64,000 nt of DNA from Chamaelirium japonicum (GCA_947650365.1 OX393551.1:3233501-3297500), one strand, 5' to 3'. Shown: positions 34,120-45,174, counted from the first letter of the stretch. The notes: a model not told the origin generated them from the sequence alone. A program made the numbers and translations.

Positions 34120-34719
34120 GAGTTAGGAGCTATGGAGCAACTGCGATGCTGTTATGGAGCGTTGGAGCTGGAGTTAGAGAAGAACCCTTAGAGTTAGTAC
34201 TGGTTTGAGTTAGACTAGTATGATATTGTAGTAAACTCCAAATGATGAAATGTAAAGACTACTGATGTATATATAGAGAGTTTGCTTCTGGTGGTGTATT
34301 ATTCTAGCTCGAGATACCAACTGCTTCTATTAATCTAAACAATAAAACAAATGAGCGTAAGGAGCCTCTTAAGGCTTGTTCCGAGTGACATGAGGAATGA
34401 CTCGCCTTCTGGGCTTTAGTCTCATGGGCTTGAGTCTTGTGCTCCTACGAGAGCAATACTCTTAGAAGAGTTGAGCGATTTGTCTCCTTCCTTCCAAGAG
34501 TGATGCCCTTAGATAGTCGAGTAGTACTACTATTTCACAAATGGTTTTCTTACCTTCCCTGCGAGGACGGTTGTTCCAGTGTCTTCAGGCATTGGGCCGG
34601 TCTGAGCAAGGAAGAACAAACTAAAACTTAAAACCTTTTTCTTTTTATTAAAAAAAATGGCAGTGAAAGTTCGCGCCCGTGGGTTTTTGCGTTGCAGAGA
34701 GGAAATCCGAGGCATGACA
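34120..34719 (+). mobile_element. Chromovirus-type LTR arm, right
   Basis: Plus-oriented LTR 3' part ending CCGAGGCATGACA, directly followed by a primer-binding site. It is therefore the 5' LTR of a plus-oriented gypsy element whose interior is cut off at 35000 by the Tat array. Confidence 0.72.
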
Positions 34720-34722
34720 GCT

Positions 34723-34739
34723 TGGTATCACAGCTTAGG
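34723..34739 (+). promoter_or_regulatory. Primer-binding site, tRNA-Met type
   Basis: TGGTATCACAGCTTAGG, four bases after the LTR end. It resembles the initiator-tRNA-Met primer site TGGTATCAGAGC common in plant chromoviruses, with one difference inside the first twelve bases. Confidence 0.75.
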
Positions 34740-34999
34740 GACACAATCCTAGGAATGGACATAAGGAAGGATGGTCTAACCTAAGTATTGGATATAGATT
34801 ATAGAAGCTAGTAGTCAAGATAGCATATCTTCACCATGGCAGGAGTCAGCTTGATTGAAGTTTTAGTTCCAGTACCAAGTCCTTCCTCCTCGATGATCAC
34901 GAGGATGTGGAGGCAACAGAGGTAAGTGGAATCTAGTAGGATAGAATTTGGATAAGTCATTTGAGTAAGGAGTTTCGTGTAGAAACTAGTCATTTTAGT
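34740..34999 (+). other. Leader and possible gag start of truncated chromovirus
   Basis: About 260 bases of internal sequence downstream of the primer site. An ATG at about 34836 could be the Gag start, but too little remains to confirm. The last five bases (TTAGT) are the left target duplication of the Tat array. Confidence 0.5.
34995..34999. repeat. Target-site duplication TTAGT, left
   Basis: TTAGT immediately before LTR A. The window ends TTAG directly after LTR D. Confidence 0.75.
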
Positions 35000-35731
35000 T
35001 GTGGGGGAAAATCTTCGTGCCGACCCGAAGACCTCACCTCACCAGTCAATTGAAGTTGAAGATTGTTGTTTGATCTATCGATGGAAGTTGGGACTCTCAA
35101 TATGCAAGCAGAGAAAATTTGACACGAGAGATGTGATCTCGGAGTTCAGCCGAAGCCTATGTCTCCGTGCTATAGAGAGCAACCCGAATTCATTAACACT
35201 TTGATCAAAGTGACCTCGACAGGCCGAGTGTCACTGAGGTCTCTCTAATCTCTTCGAGGATAAGAAGAAGATCAAGAAGAATTGGAGATTGAGAGGGTTG
35301 GAACTTCCAGAGCTCTGATTTCTGAAAACAGATATCAGATGATGATGGCACTGGATTTTCTCTCTGGATTTCAAATCGGATCCCAGAATGGAAATCAGAA
35401 TTTTCGGATCCATTTACATTCGAAGGCTCTGCTATTTATAGAATTTCTGGGGAGGAACTCCTGGGTAAATGGCGGTTTCTGCTGTCGTATCTGGGGATTT
35501 TCCAGGTAAAGCTGGTGGACCCCGCTGTAGTCTTTGTGGGCCCACCAGGCAGGGCCGGTGGGTCCCACTGTAGTCTTCGTGGGCCCACCAGGCAGGGCCG
35601 GTGGGTCCCGCTGTAGTCTTCAGGGGCCCACCAGGCAGGGCCGGTGGGTCCCGCTGTAGTCTTCGGGGGCCCACCAGGCAGGGCGGTGGGTCCCGCTTTT
35701 TGCAGACTTCTTGCCAAAATTTGCACCCACA
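35000..35731 (-). mobile_element. Tat LTR A (outermost left)
   Basis: 732 bases. Minus strand starts TGTGGGTGCAAATTTTGG and ends ATTTTCCCCCACA. It has about four units of the 43-bp minisatellite (35516-35700) and a TATA box CTATAAATAG on the minus strand (35432-35441). A polypurine tract lies at 35732-35748, so it is a 3' LTR. Confidence 0.9.
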
Positions 35732-35748
35732 GTTACCCCCTCCAAGTT
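35732..35748 (-). promoter_or_regulatory. Polypurine tract of unit 1
   Basis: Minus strand AACTTGGAGGGGGTAAC directly before the LTR. The same tract occurs at 39477-39493 and 51964-51980, and in the mini-element near 13956-13972 and 15105-15121. Confidence 0.85.
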
Positions 35749-35854
35749 AGCTAAGAGGCCTCCTTGGCTGGCTTGGACTCGTGGTGCAAAGCTAACGACC
35801 CCCTGTCATACATGCAGAGGAGCTTTGTCGAGTGTTAGCGTTTTGAAGGACTGA

Positions 35855-37600
35855 TCGGTCAATTTTGACTGATCGGTCAAAGTTGACCGATCGATCAAAA
35901 TTGACCGATCGGTCAAATTTCATCGATCGGTCGATTTCAACCGGTCAAGGATAGGGTGATCGGTCAAAAAACATAGTTTTTTGACCGATCCAGTAGAAAA
36001 TCGACCGATCGGTTGATTTTGACCGATCGGTCATATTTGACCGATCGGTTAAAATCAACCGATCAAGGTTCGAGTGATCGGGCAAAAAACCAAGTTTTTT
36101 GCCCGATCCAGTAGAAAATCGACCAATCGGATGATTTTGACCGATCGGTCATGTTTGACCGATCGGCTAAAATCAGCCAGTCAAGGTTCGAATGATCGGG
36201 CAAAAAACCAAGTTTTTTGCCCGATCCAGTAAAAAATCGACCGATCGGTTTATTTTGACCGATCGGTCATGTTTGACTAATCGGCTAAAATCAGCCGGTC
36301 AAGGTTCGAGTGATCGGGCAAAAAACCAAGTTTTTTGCCCGATCTAGTAGAAAATCGATCGATCGGTTGATTTTGACCGATCGGTCATGTTTGACCGATC
36401 AGCTAAAATCAGCCGGTCAAGGTTCGAGTGATCGGGCAAAAAACCAAGGTTTTTGCCCGATCCAGTAGAAAATCGACCGATCGGTTGATTTTGACCGATC
36501 GGTCATGTTTGACCGATCGGCTAAAATCAGTCGGTCAAGGTTCGAGTGATCGGGCAAAAAACCAAGTTTTTTGCTCGATCCAGTAAAAAATCGACCGATC
36601 GGTTGATTTTGACCGATCGGTCATGTTTGACCGATCGGCTAAAATCAGCCAGTCAAGGTTCGAGTGATCGGGCAAAAAACCAAGTTTTTTTGCCCGATCT
36701 AGTAAAAAATCGACCGATCGGTTGATTTTGACCGATCGGTCATGTTTGACCGATCGGCTAAAATCAGCCAGTCAAGGTTCGAGTGATCGGGCAAAAAACC
36801 AAGTTTTTTTGCCCGATCTAGTAGAAAATCGATCGATCGGTTGATTTGACCGATCGGTCATGTTTGACCGATCGGCTAAAATCAGCCGGTCAAGGTTCGA
36901 GTGATCGGGCAAAAAACCAAGTTTTTTGCCCGATCCAGTAGAAAATCGACCGATAGGTTGATTTTAACCGATCGGTCATGTTTGACCAATCGGTTAAAAT
37001 CAGCCGGTCAAGGTTCGAGTGATCGCGCAAAAAAACCAAGTTTTTTGCCCGATCCAGTATAAAATTGACCGATTGGTTGATTTTAACCGATCTGTCATGT
37101 TTGACCGATCGGCTAAAATCAGCCGGTCAAGGTTCGAGTGATTGCGCAAAAAACCAAGTTTTTTGCCCGATCCAGTAGAAAATAGACCGATCGGTTGATT
37201 TTAACCGATCGGTCATGTTTGACCGATCGGCTAAAATCAGGCGGTCAAGGTTCGAGTGATCGGGAAAAAAGTCAGTTTTTCGCCTGATCCAGTATAAAAT
37301 TGACAGTTCAGTTAATTTTTTCCGATCGGTCATTTTTGATCGATCGGTTAAATTCAGCCGGTCAAAGATTAAGTAATCGGGCAAAAAACTACGTTTTCCG
37401 CCTGATCCAGTAGAAAATCGACTGATCAGTTAATTTTGACCGATCGGTCATATTTGACCGATCGGTTAAAATCAACCGGTCAAGGATTGAGTGATCGGGC
37501 AAAAAACTACGTTTTTCGCCTGATCCAGTAGAAAATCGTCCGATCGGATGAATTTGACCGATCGGTCAATTTTGACCGATCGGTTAAATTCAGCTGATCA
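35855..37600 (-). repeat. 118-bp hairpin tandem array 1
   Basis: About 14-15 units of 118 bases. Each has several GACCGATCGGTC palindromes and one hairpin with 15-base arms, GATCGGGCAAAAAAC / GTTTTTTGCCCGATC, around a CAA loop (for example 36076-36108). The first unit (35958-35990) has GGTC/GACC in place of GGGC/GCCC with an ATA loop, still perfectly paired. Since 118 is not a multiple of three, the Thr-Asp-Arg-Ser-rich ORFs here are artefacts. Confidence 0.92.
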
Positions 37601-38052
37601 GGTTAAAGTTTCGAACCTGCCCTTTCGAGGAAGTAGTATGGCTTGTTCTTCTTCTTTGATCTTCGGCAGAGTTTTTGAACATTGACGGAGTTTGATTCTT
37701 TCTGCTTTGAATCTTCGGTTTGCCTGAATGAGGTTTTGAACCGGCGGTCCGGTTCACTCGGACCGGTGGTTCGTTTGGACCGGTGGCTCACTTGGACCGG
37801 TGGTCTGACGCTTCGCCTGGTCCCAACTGTTCGCCTGGTTTTGCGCTTGCTACGGATAGATGCCACGTGTACCTACAAAAACACGTGATTTGATATGGTG
37901 ATGACACGTGTCATCTCGATTTGTGCGCCTAATTCTCTCAGGATACTTAAGCTTCTATGGCTGTCATTTTCACCTCACGCTTTCAAAATTTTTCGAAGTC
38001 CAGACTCTTTTGCTCCGGATTCTTTGTTCTCTGCTCTCGCTCGATCGGTCAA
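37601..38052 (+). promoter_or_regulatory. Promoter region of antisense gene, unit 1
   Basis: It holds a short tandem repeat of TTGGACCGGTGG type (about 37738-37805) and three CACGTG G-boxes within about 50 bases (37864, 37882, 37905). The last lies in the 16-base palindrome GATGACACGTGTCATC (37900-37915). G-boxes are bound by plant bZIP and bHLH factors and often mediate light or abscisic-acid response. No TATA box is obvious. This copy best preserves the G-boxes. Confidence 0.55.
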
Positions 38053-38889
38053 ATGGCCTCCTCCGGAAACTCGAAGAAGATGATCGTGGTCCCCTCGAAG
38101 AGGAAGGGGAAGGAGATTACTGAAGAATCATCTCCCCCCAAGGGTCGTGGTAAGGGCAAGGCAGTGTTGGTGGAGTTGGGCCAACTGGGCAAAAGGCATC
38201 AAGGAGTAGGGTTTGCTTCAGCGCCATCGAGGCCGGAGCATATCCCGAAGGCAAAATTTGTCATGGGCCCCTTGCTGCCTCTGGCTGAAGAGCCAGCCTA
38301 CATCTACAACACAGGTGGCGAGCTTACTGACAAGAAGAGGGCGAAGTGGCAAGGGCTGTTGGCATGCTTCTCCGAATGGAAGATCCGGCCTTCGCTGTCT
38401 GGGATTCAAGCTGGCTTTGGCATCGACAAGCAGACTGTGTTTGTGAACGTCGCCAGCAATGAACAGGTGATGGGGACCGTGGTCTTCGTGGGTCAGCTGA
38501 ACTGCGGACTTCGCCTTCCGCTACTGTCGTTTGCCGCGAGGTTGCTAAACACCTCCGGCCTTTGCCCAGGACAGATCACCGGCAATGCCTGGAGGATAAT
38601 CTACGTCTTCTGCCGCGTAGAGTCCAATTTTCAGAAGGAGCTGAGGGAGTGCTACTCTAGCATTCCAGATGACGAAGAGGCTCGGATTGAATTAGGTTAC
38701 TTCTTCTTCCACTACCGATGGGCTTCGACAAAAGATAGCCCTTTCTTCAACCTCACAGGGGTTTCCACTCTACGCCCCCTCACCGACACAGTTGCCTCCG
38801 ACAAGCTGTATACGGAGTGGCCGCTCACAGTGGCTGGTGCTTGGACGCCACTTTCAGTGCCAAAGACTCCTCGCGTTGAGGTTAACAAG
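38053..38889 (+). pseudogene. Antisense extra gene, 5' part, fused to LTR B
   Basis: The frame starts at ATG 38053 (MASSGNSKKM) with a basic, lysine-rich N-terminus (KRKGKE, RGKGKA), suggestive of a nuclear signal. The folded domain follows (GLRLPLLSFAARLLN, ITGNAWRI). The frame is intact up to about residue 279, where EVNKE runs into LTR B through the shared bases GAGAT, so the C-terminal half, both introns and all of gag-pol are missing. The ATG of this copy is intact, unlike unit 3. Confidence 0.8.
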
Positions 38890-39476
38890 GAGATGTGGTC
38901 TCGGAGTTCAGCCGAAGCCTATGTCTCCGTGCTATAGGGAGCAACCCGAATTCATTAACACTTTGATCAAAGTGACATCGACAGGCCGAGTGTCACTGAG
39001 GTCTCTCTAATCTCTTCGAGGATAAGAAGAAGATCAAGAAGAATTGGAGATTGAGAGTGTTGGAACTTCCAGAGCTCTGATTTCTGAAATCAGATATCAG
39101 ATGATGATGGCACTGGATTTTCTCTCTGGATTTCAAATCGGATCCCAGAATGGAAATCAGAATTTTTGGATCCATTTACATTCGAAGGCTCTGCTATTTA
39201 TATAATTTCTGGGGAGGAACTCCTGGGTGCCGTATCTGAGGATTTTCCAAGTAAAGCTGGTGGACCCCGCTGTAGTCTTCGTGGGCCCACCAGGCAGGGC
39301 CGGTGGGTCCCGCTGTAGTCTTCGTGGGCCCACCAGGCAGGGCCGGTGGGTCTCGCTGTAGTCTTCGGGGGCCCACCAGGCAGGGCCGGTGGGTCCCGCT
39401 GTAGTCTTCGGGGGCCCACCAGGTAGGGCGGTGGGTCCCGCTTTTTGCAGACTTCTTGCCAAAATTTGCACCCACA
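38890..39476 (-). mobile_element. Tat LTR B (truncated)
   Basis: 587 bases; the U5-side part is missing because of the deletion that joined it to the antisense gene. Minisatellite about 39259-39450. Its TATA position reads ATATAAATAG on the minus strand (39194-39203). Polypurine tract follows at 39477-39493. Confidence 0.88.
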
Positions 39477-39589
39477 GTTACCCCCTCCAAGTTAGCTAAG
39501 AGGCCTCATTGGCTGGCTTGGACTCGTGGTGCAAAGCTAATGACCCCCTGTCACACATGCAGAGGAGCTTTGTCGAGTGTTAGCGTTTT

Positions 39590-41245
39590 GAAAGACCGAT
39601 CGGTCAAATTTGACCGATCGGTCGATTTCAACCGGTCAAGGATGGGGTGATCGGTCAAAAAACATAGTTTTTTGACCGATCCAGTAGAAAATCGACCGAT
39701 CGGTTGATTTTGACCGATCGGTCATATTTGACCGATCGGTTAAAATCAACCGGTCAAGGTTCGAGTGATCGGGCAAAAAACCAAGTTTTTTGCTCGATCC
39801 AGTAGAAAATCGACCGATCGGTTGATTTTGACCGATCGGTCATGTTTGACCGATCGGCTAAAATCAGCCGGTCAAGGTTCGAGTGATCGGGCAAAAAACC
39901 AAGTTTTTTGCCCGATCCAGTAAAACATCGACCGATCGGTTGATTTTGACCGATCGGTCATGTTTGACCGATCGGCTAAAATCAGCCGGTCAAGGTTCGA
40001 GTGATCGAGCAAAAAACCAAGTTTTTTGCCCGATCTAGTAGAAAATCGATCGATCGGTTGATTTTGACCGATCGCCTAAAATCAGCCGGTCAAGGTTCGA
40101 GTGATCGGGCAAAAAACCAAGTTTTTTGCCCGATCCAGTAGAAAATCGACCGATCGGTTGATTTTGACCGATCGGTCATGTTTGACCGATCGGCTAAAAT
40201 CAGCCGGTCAAGGTTCGAGTGATCGGGCAAAAAACCAAGTTTTTTGCTCGATCCAGTAAAAAATCGACCGATCGGTCATGTTTGACCGATCGGCTAAAAT
40301 TAGCCGGTCAAGGTTCGAGTTATCGGGCAAAAAACCAAGTTTTTTTGCCCGATCTAGTAAAAAATCGACCGATCGGTTGATTTTGACTGATCGGTCATGT
40401 TTGACCGATCGACTAAAATCAGCCGGTCAAGGTTCGAGTGATCGGGCAAAAAACCAAGTTTTTTTGCCCGATCTAGTAGAAAATTGATCGATCGGTTGAT
40501 TTTGACCGATCGATCATGTTTGACCGATCGGCTAAAATCAGCCGGTCAAGGTTCGAGTGATCGAGCAAAAAACCAAGTTTTTTGCCCGATCCAGTAGAAA
40601 ATCGACCGATCGGTTGATTTTAACCGATCGGTCATGTTTGACCGATCGGCTAAAATCAGCCGGTCAAGGTTCAAGTGATCGCGCAAAAAACTAAGTTTTT
40701 TGCCCGATCCAGTATAAAATTGACCGATTGGTTGATTTTAACCGATCGGTCATGTTTGATCGATCGGCTAAAATCAGCCGGTCAAGGTTCAAGTAATCGC
40801 GCAAAAAACTAAGTTTTTTGCCCGATCCAGTAGAAAATAGACCGATCGGTTGATTTTAACCAATCGGTCATGTTTGACCGATCGGCTAAAATCAGCCGGT
40901 CAAGGTTCGAGTGATCGGGAAAAAAGTCAGTTTTTCGCCAGATCCAGTATAAAATTGACAGTTCAGTTAATTTTGTCCGATCGGTCATTTTTGATCGATC
41001 GGTTAAAATCAGCCGGTCAAAGATTGAGTGATCGGGCAAAAAACTACATTTTCTGCCTGTCCAGTAGAAAATCGACAGATCAGTTAATTTTGACCGATCA
41101 GTCATGTTTGACAGATCGGTTAAAATCAGCCGGTCAAGGATTGAGTGATCGGGCAAAAAACTACGTTTTTCGCCTGATCCAGTAGAAAATCGTCCGATCG
41201 GATGAATTTGACCGATCGGTCAATTTTGACCGATCGGTTAAATTC
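39590..41245 (-). repeat. 118-bp hairpin tandem array 2
   Basis: Same units as array 1, about 14 copies, with individual units lost or shortened (for example 40040-40085 and 40262-40300). Hairpin arms are mostly intact on the GTTTTTTGCCCGATC side, with variants toward the distal end. Confidence 0.9.
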
Positions 41246-41706
41246 AGCCGATCAGGTTAAAGTTTTGAACATGCCCTTTCGAGGAAGTAGTATGGCTTGT
41301 TCTTATTCTTTGATCTTCGGCAGAGTTTTTGAGCATTGATGGAGTTTGATTCTTTCTGCTTTGAATCTTCGGTTTGCCTGAATGAGGTTTTGAACCGGCG
41401 GTCCGGTTCACTCGGACCGGTGGTTCGTTTGGACCGGTGGCTCACTTGGACCGGTGGTCTGACGCTTCGCCTGGTCCCGACTGTTCGCCTGGTTTTGCGC
41501 TTACTACGGATAGATGCCACATGTACCTACAAAAACACGCGATTTGATATGGTGATGACACATGTCATCTTGATTTGTGCGCCTAATTCCCTCAGGATAC
41601 TTAAGCTTCTCTGGCTGTCATTTTTGCCTCACGCTTTTAAAATTTTTCGAAGTCCAGACTCTTTTGCTCCAGATTCCTTGTTCTCTGCTCTCGCTCGATC
41701 GGTCAA
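41246..41706 (+). promoter_or_regulatory. Promoter region of antisense gene, unit 2
   Basis: Colinear with 37601-38052, but all three CACGTG motifs are changed (CACATG, CACGCG, CACATG). Two changes are G-to-A at a CpG, as expected from deamination of methylated DNA. Confidence 0.5.
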
Positions 41707-43710
41707 ATGGCCTCCTCCGGAAACTCGAAGAAGATGATCGCGGTCCCCTCGAAGAGGAAGGGGAAGGAGATTGCTGAAGAATCATCTCCCCCCAAGGGTC
41801 GTGGCAAGGGCAAGGCAGTGTTGGTGGAGTTGGGCCAACTGGGCAAAAGACATCAAGGAGTAGGGTTTGCTTCAGCACCATCGAGGCTGGAGCACATCCC
41901 GAAGGCAAAATTTGTCATGGGCCCCTTGCTGCCTCTGGCTGAAGAGCCAGCCTACATCTACAACACAGGTGGCGAGCTTACTGACAAGAAGTGGGCGAAG
42001 TGGCAAGGGCTGTTGGCATGCTTCTCCGAAGGGAAGATCCGGCCTTCGCTGTCTGGGATTCAAGCTGGCTTTGGCATCGACAAGCAGACTGTGTTTGTGA
42101 ACGTCGCCAGCAATGAACAGGTGATGGGGACCGTGGTCTCCGTGGGTCAGCTGAACTGCGGACTTCGCCTTCCGCTACTGCCGTTTGCCGCGAGGTTGCT
42201 AAACACCTCCGGCCTTTGCCCAGGACAGATCACCGGCAACGCCTGGAGGATAATCTACGCCTTCTGCCGCGTAGAGTCCGATTTTCAGAAGGAGCTGAGG
42301 GAGTGCTACTCCAGTATTCCAGATGACGAAGAGGCCCGGATTGAATTAGGTTACTTCTTCTTCCACTACCGATGGGCTTCGAGGAAAGATAGCCCTTTCT
42401 TCAACCTCACTGGGGTTTCCGCTCTACGCCCCCTCACCAACACAGCTGCCTCCGACAAGCTGTATACGGAGTGGCCGCTCTCAGTGGCTGGTGCTTGGAT
42501 GCCACTTTCAGTGCCAGAGACTCCTCGTGTTGAGGTTAACAAGGAGATCAAAATGTACTACGCAGGAGGAGAGTTGGTGTGGCCTTCGGAGAGGGTTGGA
42601 GCCATTGATAACCTGTTCCTCGAGTTGACCTGCGGCACCAGGTCATGGAAGCAATTTTCAAACTGCCCAGTAAGATATGGAAAAGCCAATCTCCTTCACC
42701 GATCGTAGGCCAGATATGAAGACAATGAGGTCTTGTACTCAGACTATAAGGAGGATCCTCAGTCTGGCAAGATCATCAGAAAGATTAGAACTGAGAAGAA
42801 TGCCTATGGTGCAAGGCGTCGGTTGCCCACCTCTGAGGAGAAGCTGGTGATTCAGAGGGGCCTAGCGAAGAAGAAAAGGAAAATCCTTGTCAAGCAGAAT
42901 GAAGAAAAGGATCAAGAAAAGAAGGATGAAGATGAAGAAGAGGAGGAAGAAGAAAAGAGGAACGAAGACGAGGAAGAAGAAGAAGAAACAGCAAACGGTA
43001 GCAACGGCAACGGTGGTGACGATAAAGAAGAGGAAGATGGGGGTGGTGAGGATGATCTTCCTCCCACCCCCACTGGTGGAGATGATGGAGCGGGGGTGGT
43101 GAGGAAGAAATTCCTCCCACCCCCACTAGTGATGAACAAGGACAGGGGGGTGGTGGGGATGAACTTCCTCCCACCCCCACTGGTGGTGCCGAAGAGGAGG
43201 ATTCTCTTCCTATCCCTATCGACGAGGCTAAGGCCCGTCGAATGGAGGGAGTCATAGACGTGGAGGGCGAAGGCCACAAGGTCGTTCCCGCCTACCACTT
43301 CGACGATTTGAAGAAGCGCCCGGTGCGTTTCAAGATAAAATTCTCAGGGAGTGGTGGGGTTGGAAGCAACCCCACGCCCCTTGATCAAATCCCTCCTGAA
43401 GTTCCTCGTCTCGAAGGAGCGACTACGAGTGGGGGTTTGGAGGTTGAGCAACCTCCACCCCCCTCGCACTCTCTGGCTGAGGAGGTAGCTGCTATCGTGG
43501 TGGGGCTTGCTCAGCCAAGCGGGCCACAAGAAGAAGGGGGAGTCTCACCTCCTAAGGGTGCTCCCTCTCCTTACTTGGAGAGGGAGAGCCGTGTGGGTGA
43601 TGGGGCTCCTCAACCCCAACCAGAGCCAACTCCCACCAAGGAGAAGTCGACCCCTCGGGGTAAGAGCTCCGATCGTGGGAAGAGAAAGGCTCCTCGAGTC
43701 GATGTCTCAG

Positions 43711-43794
43711 GTATCTGTAGTAACTTGCCTTGATTATCTTGCCTTTGAAGTTTGAAAATATTCTAACTCTTTTGAACTTCTGTTTGATTTGCAG
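43711..43794 (+). other. Intron 1 of antisense gene (unit 2)
   Basis: 84 bases, TCAG|GTATCT ... GATTTGCAG|GG, phase 1, with CTAAC about 28 bases before the acceptor. The unit 3 copy is 56216-56299, same length and phase. Confidence 0.82.
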
Positions 43795-43931
43795 GGACTC
43801 CTGCAGGCATGGCTTCAATTTTGAAAGATTTGGGTGAGGTTGACATCAACCACCCAACTCCCGTGATCCGGAAGCTCTGCAACCTTCCGGGGGCCCCGAT
43901 CGAGGAAGCCTTTCATAGGCTTGAAGTGGTG

Positions 43932-44002
43932 GTAAGTGCACCAGCTTGAATTGTCTTTCGCATTGAATCTTTCGATATACTTCACTTTTTGTTTGTTCGC
44001 AG
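43932..44002 (+). other. Intron 2 of antisense gene (unit 2)
   Basis: 71 bases, GTGGTG|GTAAGTGC ... GTTCGCAG|AACTC, phase 0, with a T-rich 3' end. The unit 3 copy is 56437-56507. Confidence 0.82.
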
Positions 44003-44551
44003 AACTCAGCGGTTCTAAAATTCGGCACGAAGCTCTTTAGGAAGTACGGAGAGCGAGAGGCTTCTTCTGAAGTTTCTCGCCTAACGACTGAATTGGAAGC
44101 TGCCCACGAGGAAAAGGATAAGCTGAGGGAGCTTCTATCCTCCAAGAAGGAGGCCTTGAAGGCTAAGATTGAAGCCCTTCGTAAGGAGAAATTGGAGAGC
44201 CAGGGGTGGAAAAATGGTTATGAAGCTCGGGGTAACGAGCTTGAAGAATTGAAGAATCGATTCTTCAGGATCGAGAACTTGGGCTTCAATCGTGTGGCTC
44301 GAATAAAGGAGCTGGAGACTCAACTTGCTGCGAAGGATGCCGCTTTAGCAGCTAAGGAGGAAAACCTCAAGAAGGAGTTGGAGCATGCACTAACCGAGTG
44401 CAAGAGCTACAGGGAAACAGCTGAGAAGGCGGCAGAAGCACTCAGGGTCCACGCTGCCAGCGTTCGATCTTCTAAGGCTTCAGTGGGGAGCAAAGCTCGT
44501 GGTGGATCCGAAGGAGAGAAGTCGTGCGCGCCAAGTGTGGCTAAACCCTGA

Positions 44552-45174
44552 TGTACTTCTACCTTTTTCTTTGCTGTACTTTGTAAACTTGTGATATGAA
44601 AAGGCTCAATCTTGTACTTGGCAATTTTTGGATAATAGAAATCTTTTTGGTGTTTGAAAGTTGGATGTCTCTTGAGTTGAATGTCTTCGAATATCATGTT
44701 CTGGATAGCATTGGAATAGATACAATCTTTTGAATGTAAGGGGTCGAGTCGCAACTCGATTACCCAAACTTGTAACTTTGAAAATTGAATTTGAATTCGT
44801 GTAACACTCATATGTGAGGGGCTTAGTCGCAACTCAAGCACCCAAACCTGTTAGACGATATCGAAATTGATTAAAATTGAATATTGAAATTGAAGGTCAG
44901 TTTAACATTTGTAAGTAAGGGGTAGTGTCGCAACACAAACTCCCCAACTTGTTAAACCGACTAGTGACTTGAAGGTTGCGTTGAATGACAACCTGAAATA
45001 GTTTTAACATTTGCCAGTAAAGGGTTGAGTCGCAACTCTAACACCCAAACTTGTTAAAAGACCTGGTAACTTGAATATGGATAATTTGAAGCTGCTTCAG
45101 AACTTGAATTGAAAAGCTGAACACTTGCACATTTGAACATTTGAAAGAGAACTTTATTCATCATGGAATTTACA
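44552..45174. terminator. Convergent intergenic region with four palindromic repeats
   Basis: Between the stop of the plus-strand gene and the stop of integrase. Four degenerate units (about 44735-45060) carry AGGGG, then a palindrome such as CGAGTCGCAACTCG, then ACCCAAACTTGT. The layout suits 3' ends of two convergent transcripts, but no processing signal can be proved. The same block occurs at 57057-57679. Confidence 0.5.

Larger units (their letters stand above)
41707..44551 (+). pseudogene. Antisense extra gene with two introns, unit 2
   Basis: Three exons: 41707-43710, 43795-43931, 44003-44551, separated by GT-AG introns of 84 and 71 bases. Intron 1 has a CTAAC branch-like motif, and both introns carry in-frame stops, so splicing is needed. 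The roughly 890-residue product would have a basic N-terminus, a domain resembling the 'putative gypsy type transposon' family (GLRLPLLPFAARLLN, ITGNAWRI, FFFHYRW), a Glu/Lys-rich acidic stretch, repeated LPPTPTGG motifs and a C-terminal coiled coil (about 44085-44450). It is convergent with pol. Lesions are CAG to TAG at about 42706 and a one-base loss near 43090. Function is unknown. Confidence 0.78.

Noticed and set aside
35855-37600. Regularly spaced palindromic repeats resembling a CRISPR array
   Set aside because: Units are head-to-tail 118-bp copies with similar, not unique, intervals and lie in the 3' region of a plant retrotransposon; no cas genes.
37127-41185. ORFs rich in TDRS/LTDRSK motifs
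   Set aside because: Translations of the 118-bp repeat in several frames on both strands.
42890-43298. Ser-rich ORFs opposite the acidic stretch of the antisense gene
   Set aside because: Complement of GAA/GAG-rich codons; low-complexity shadow.
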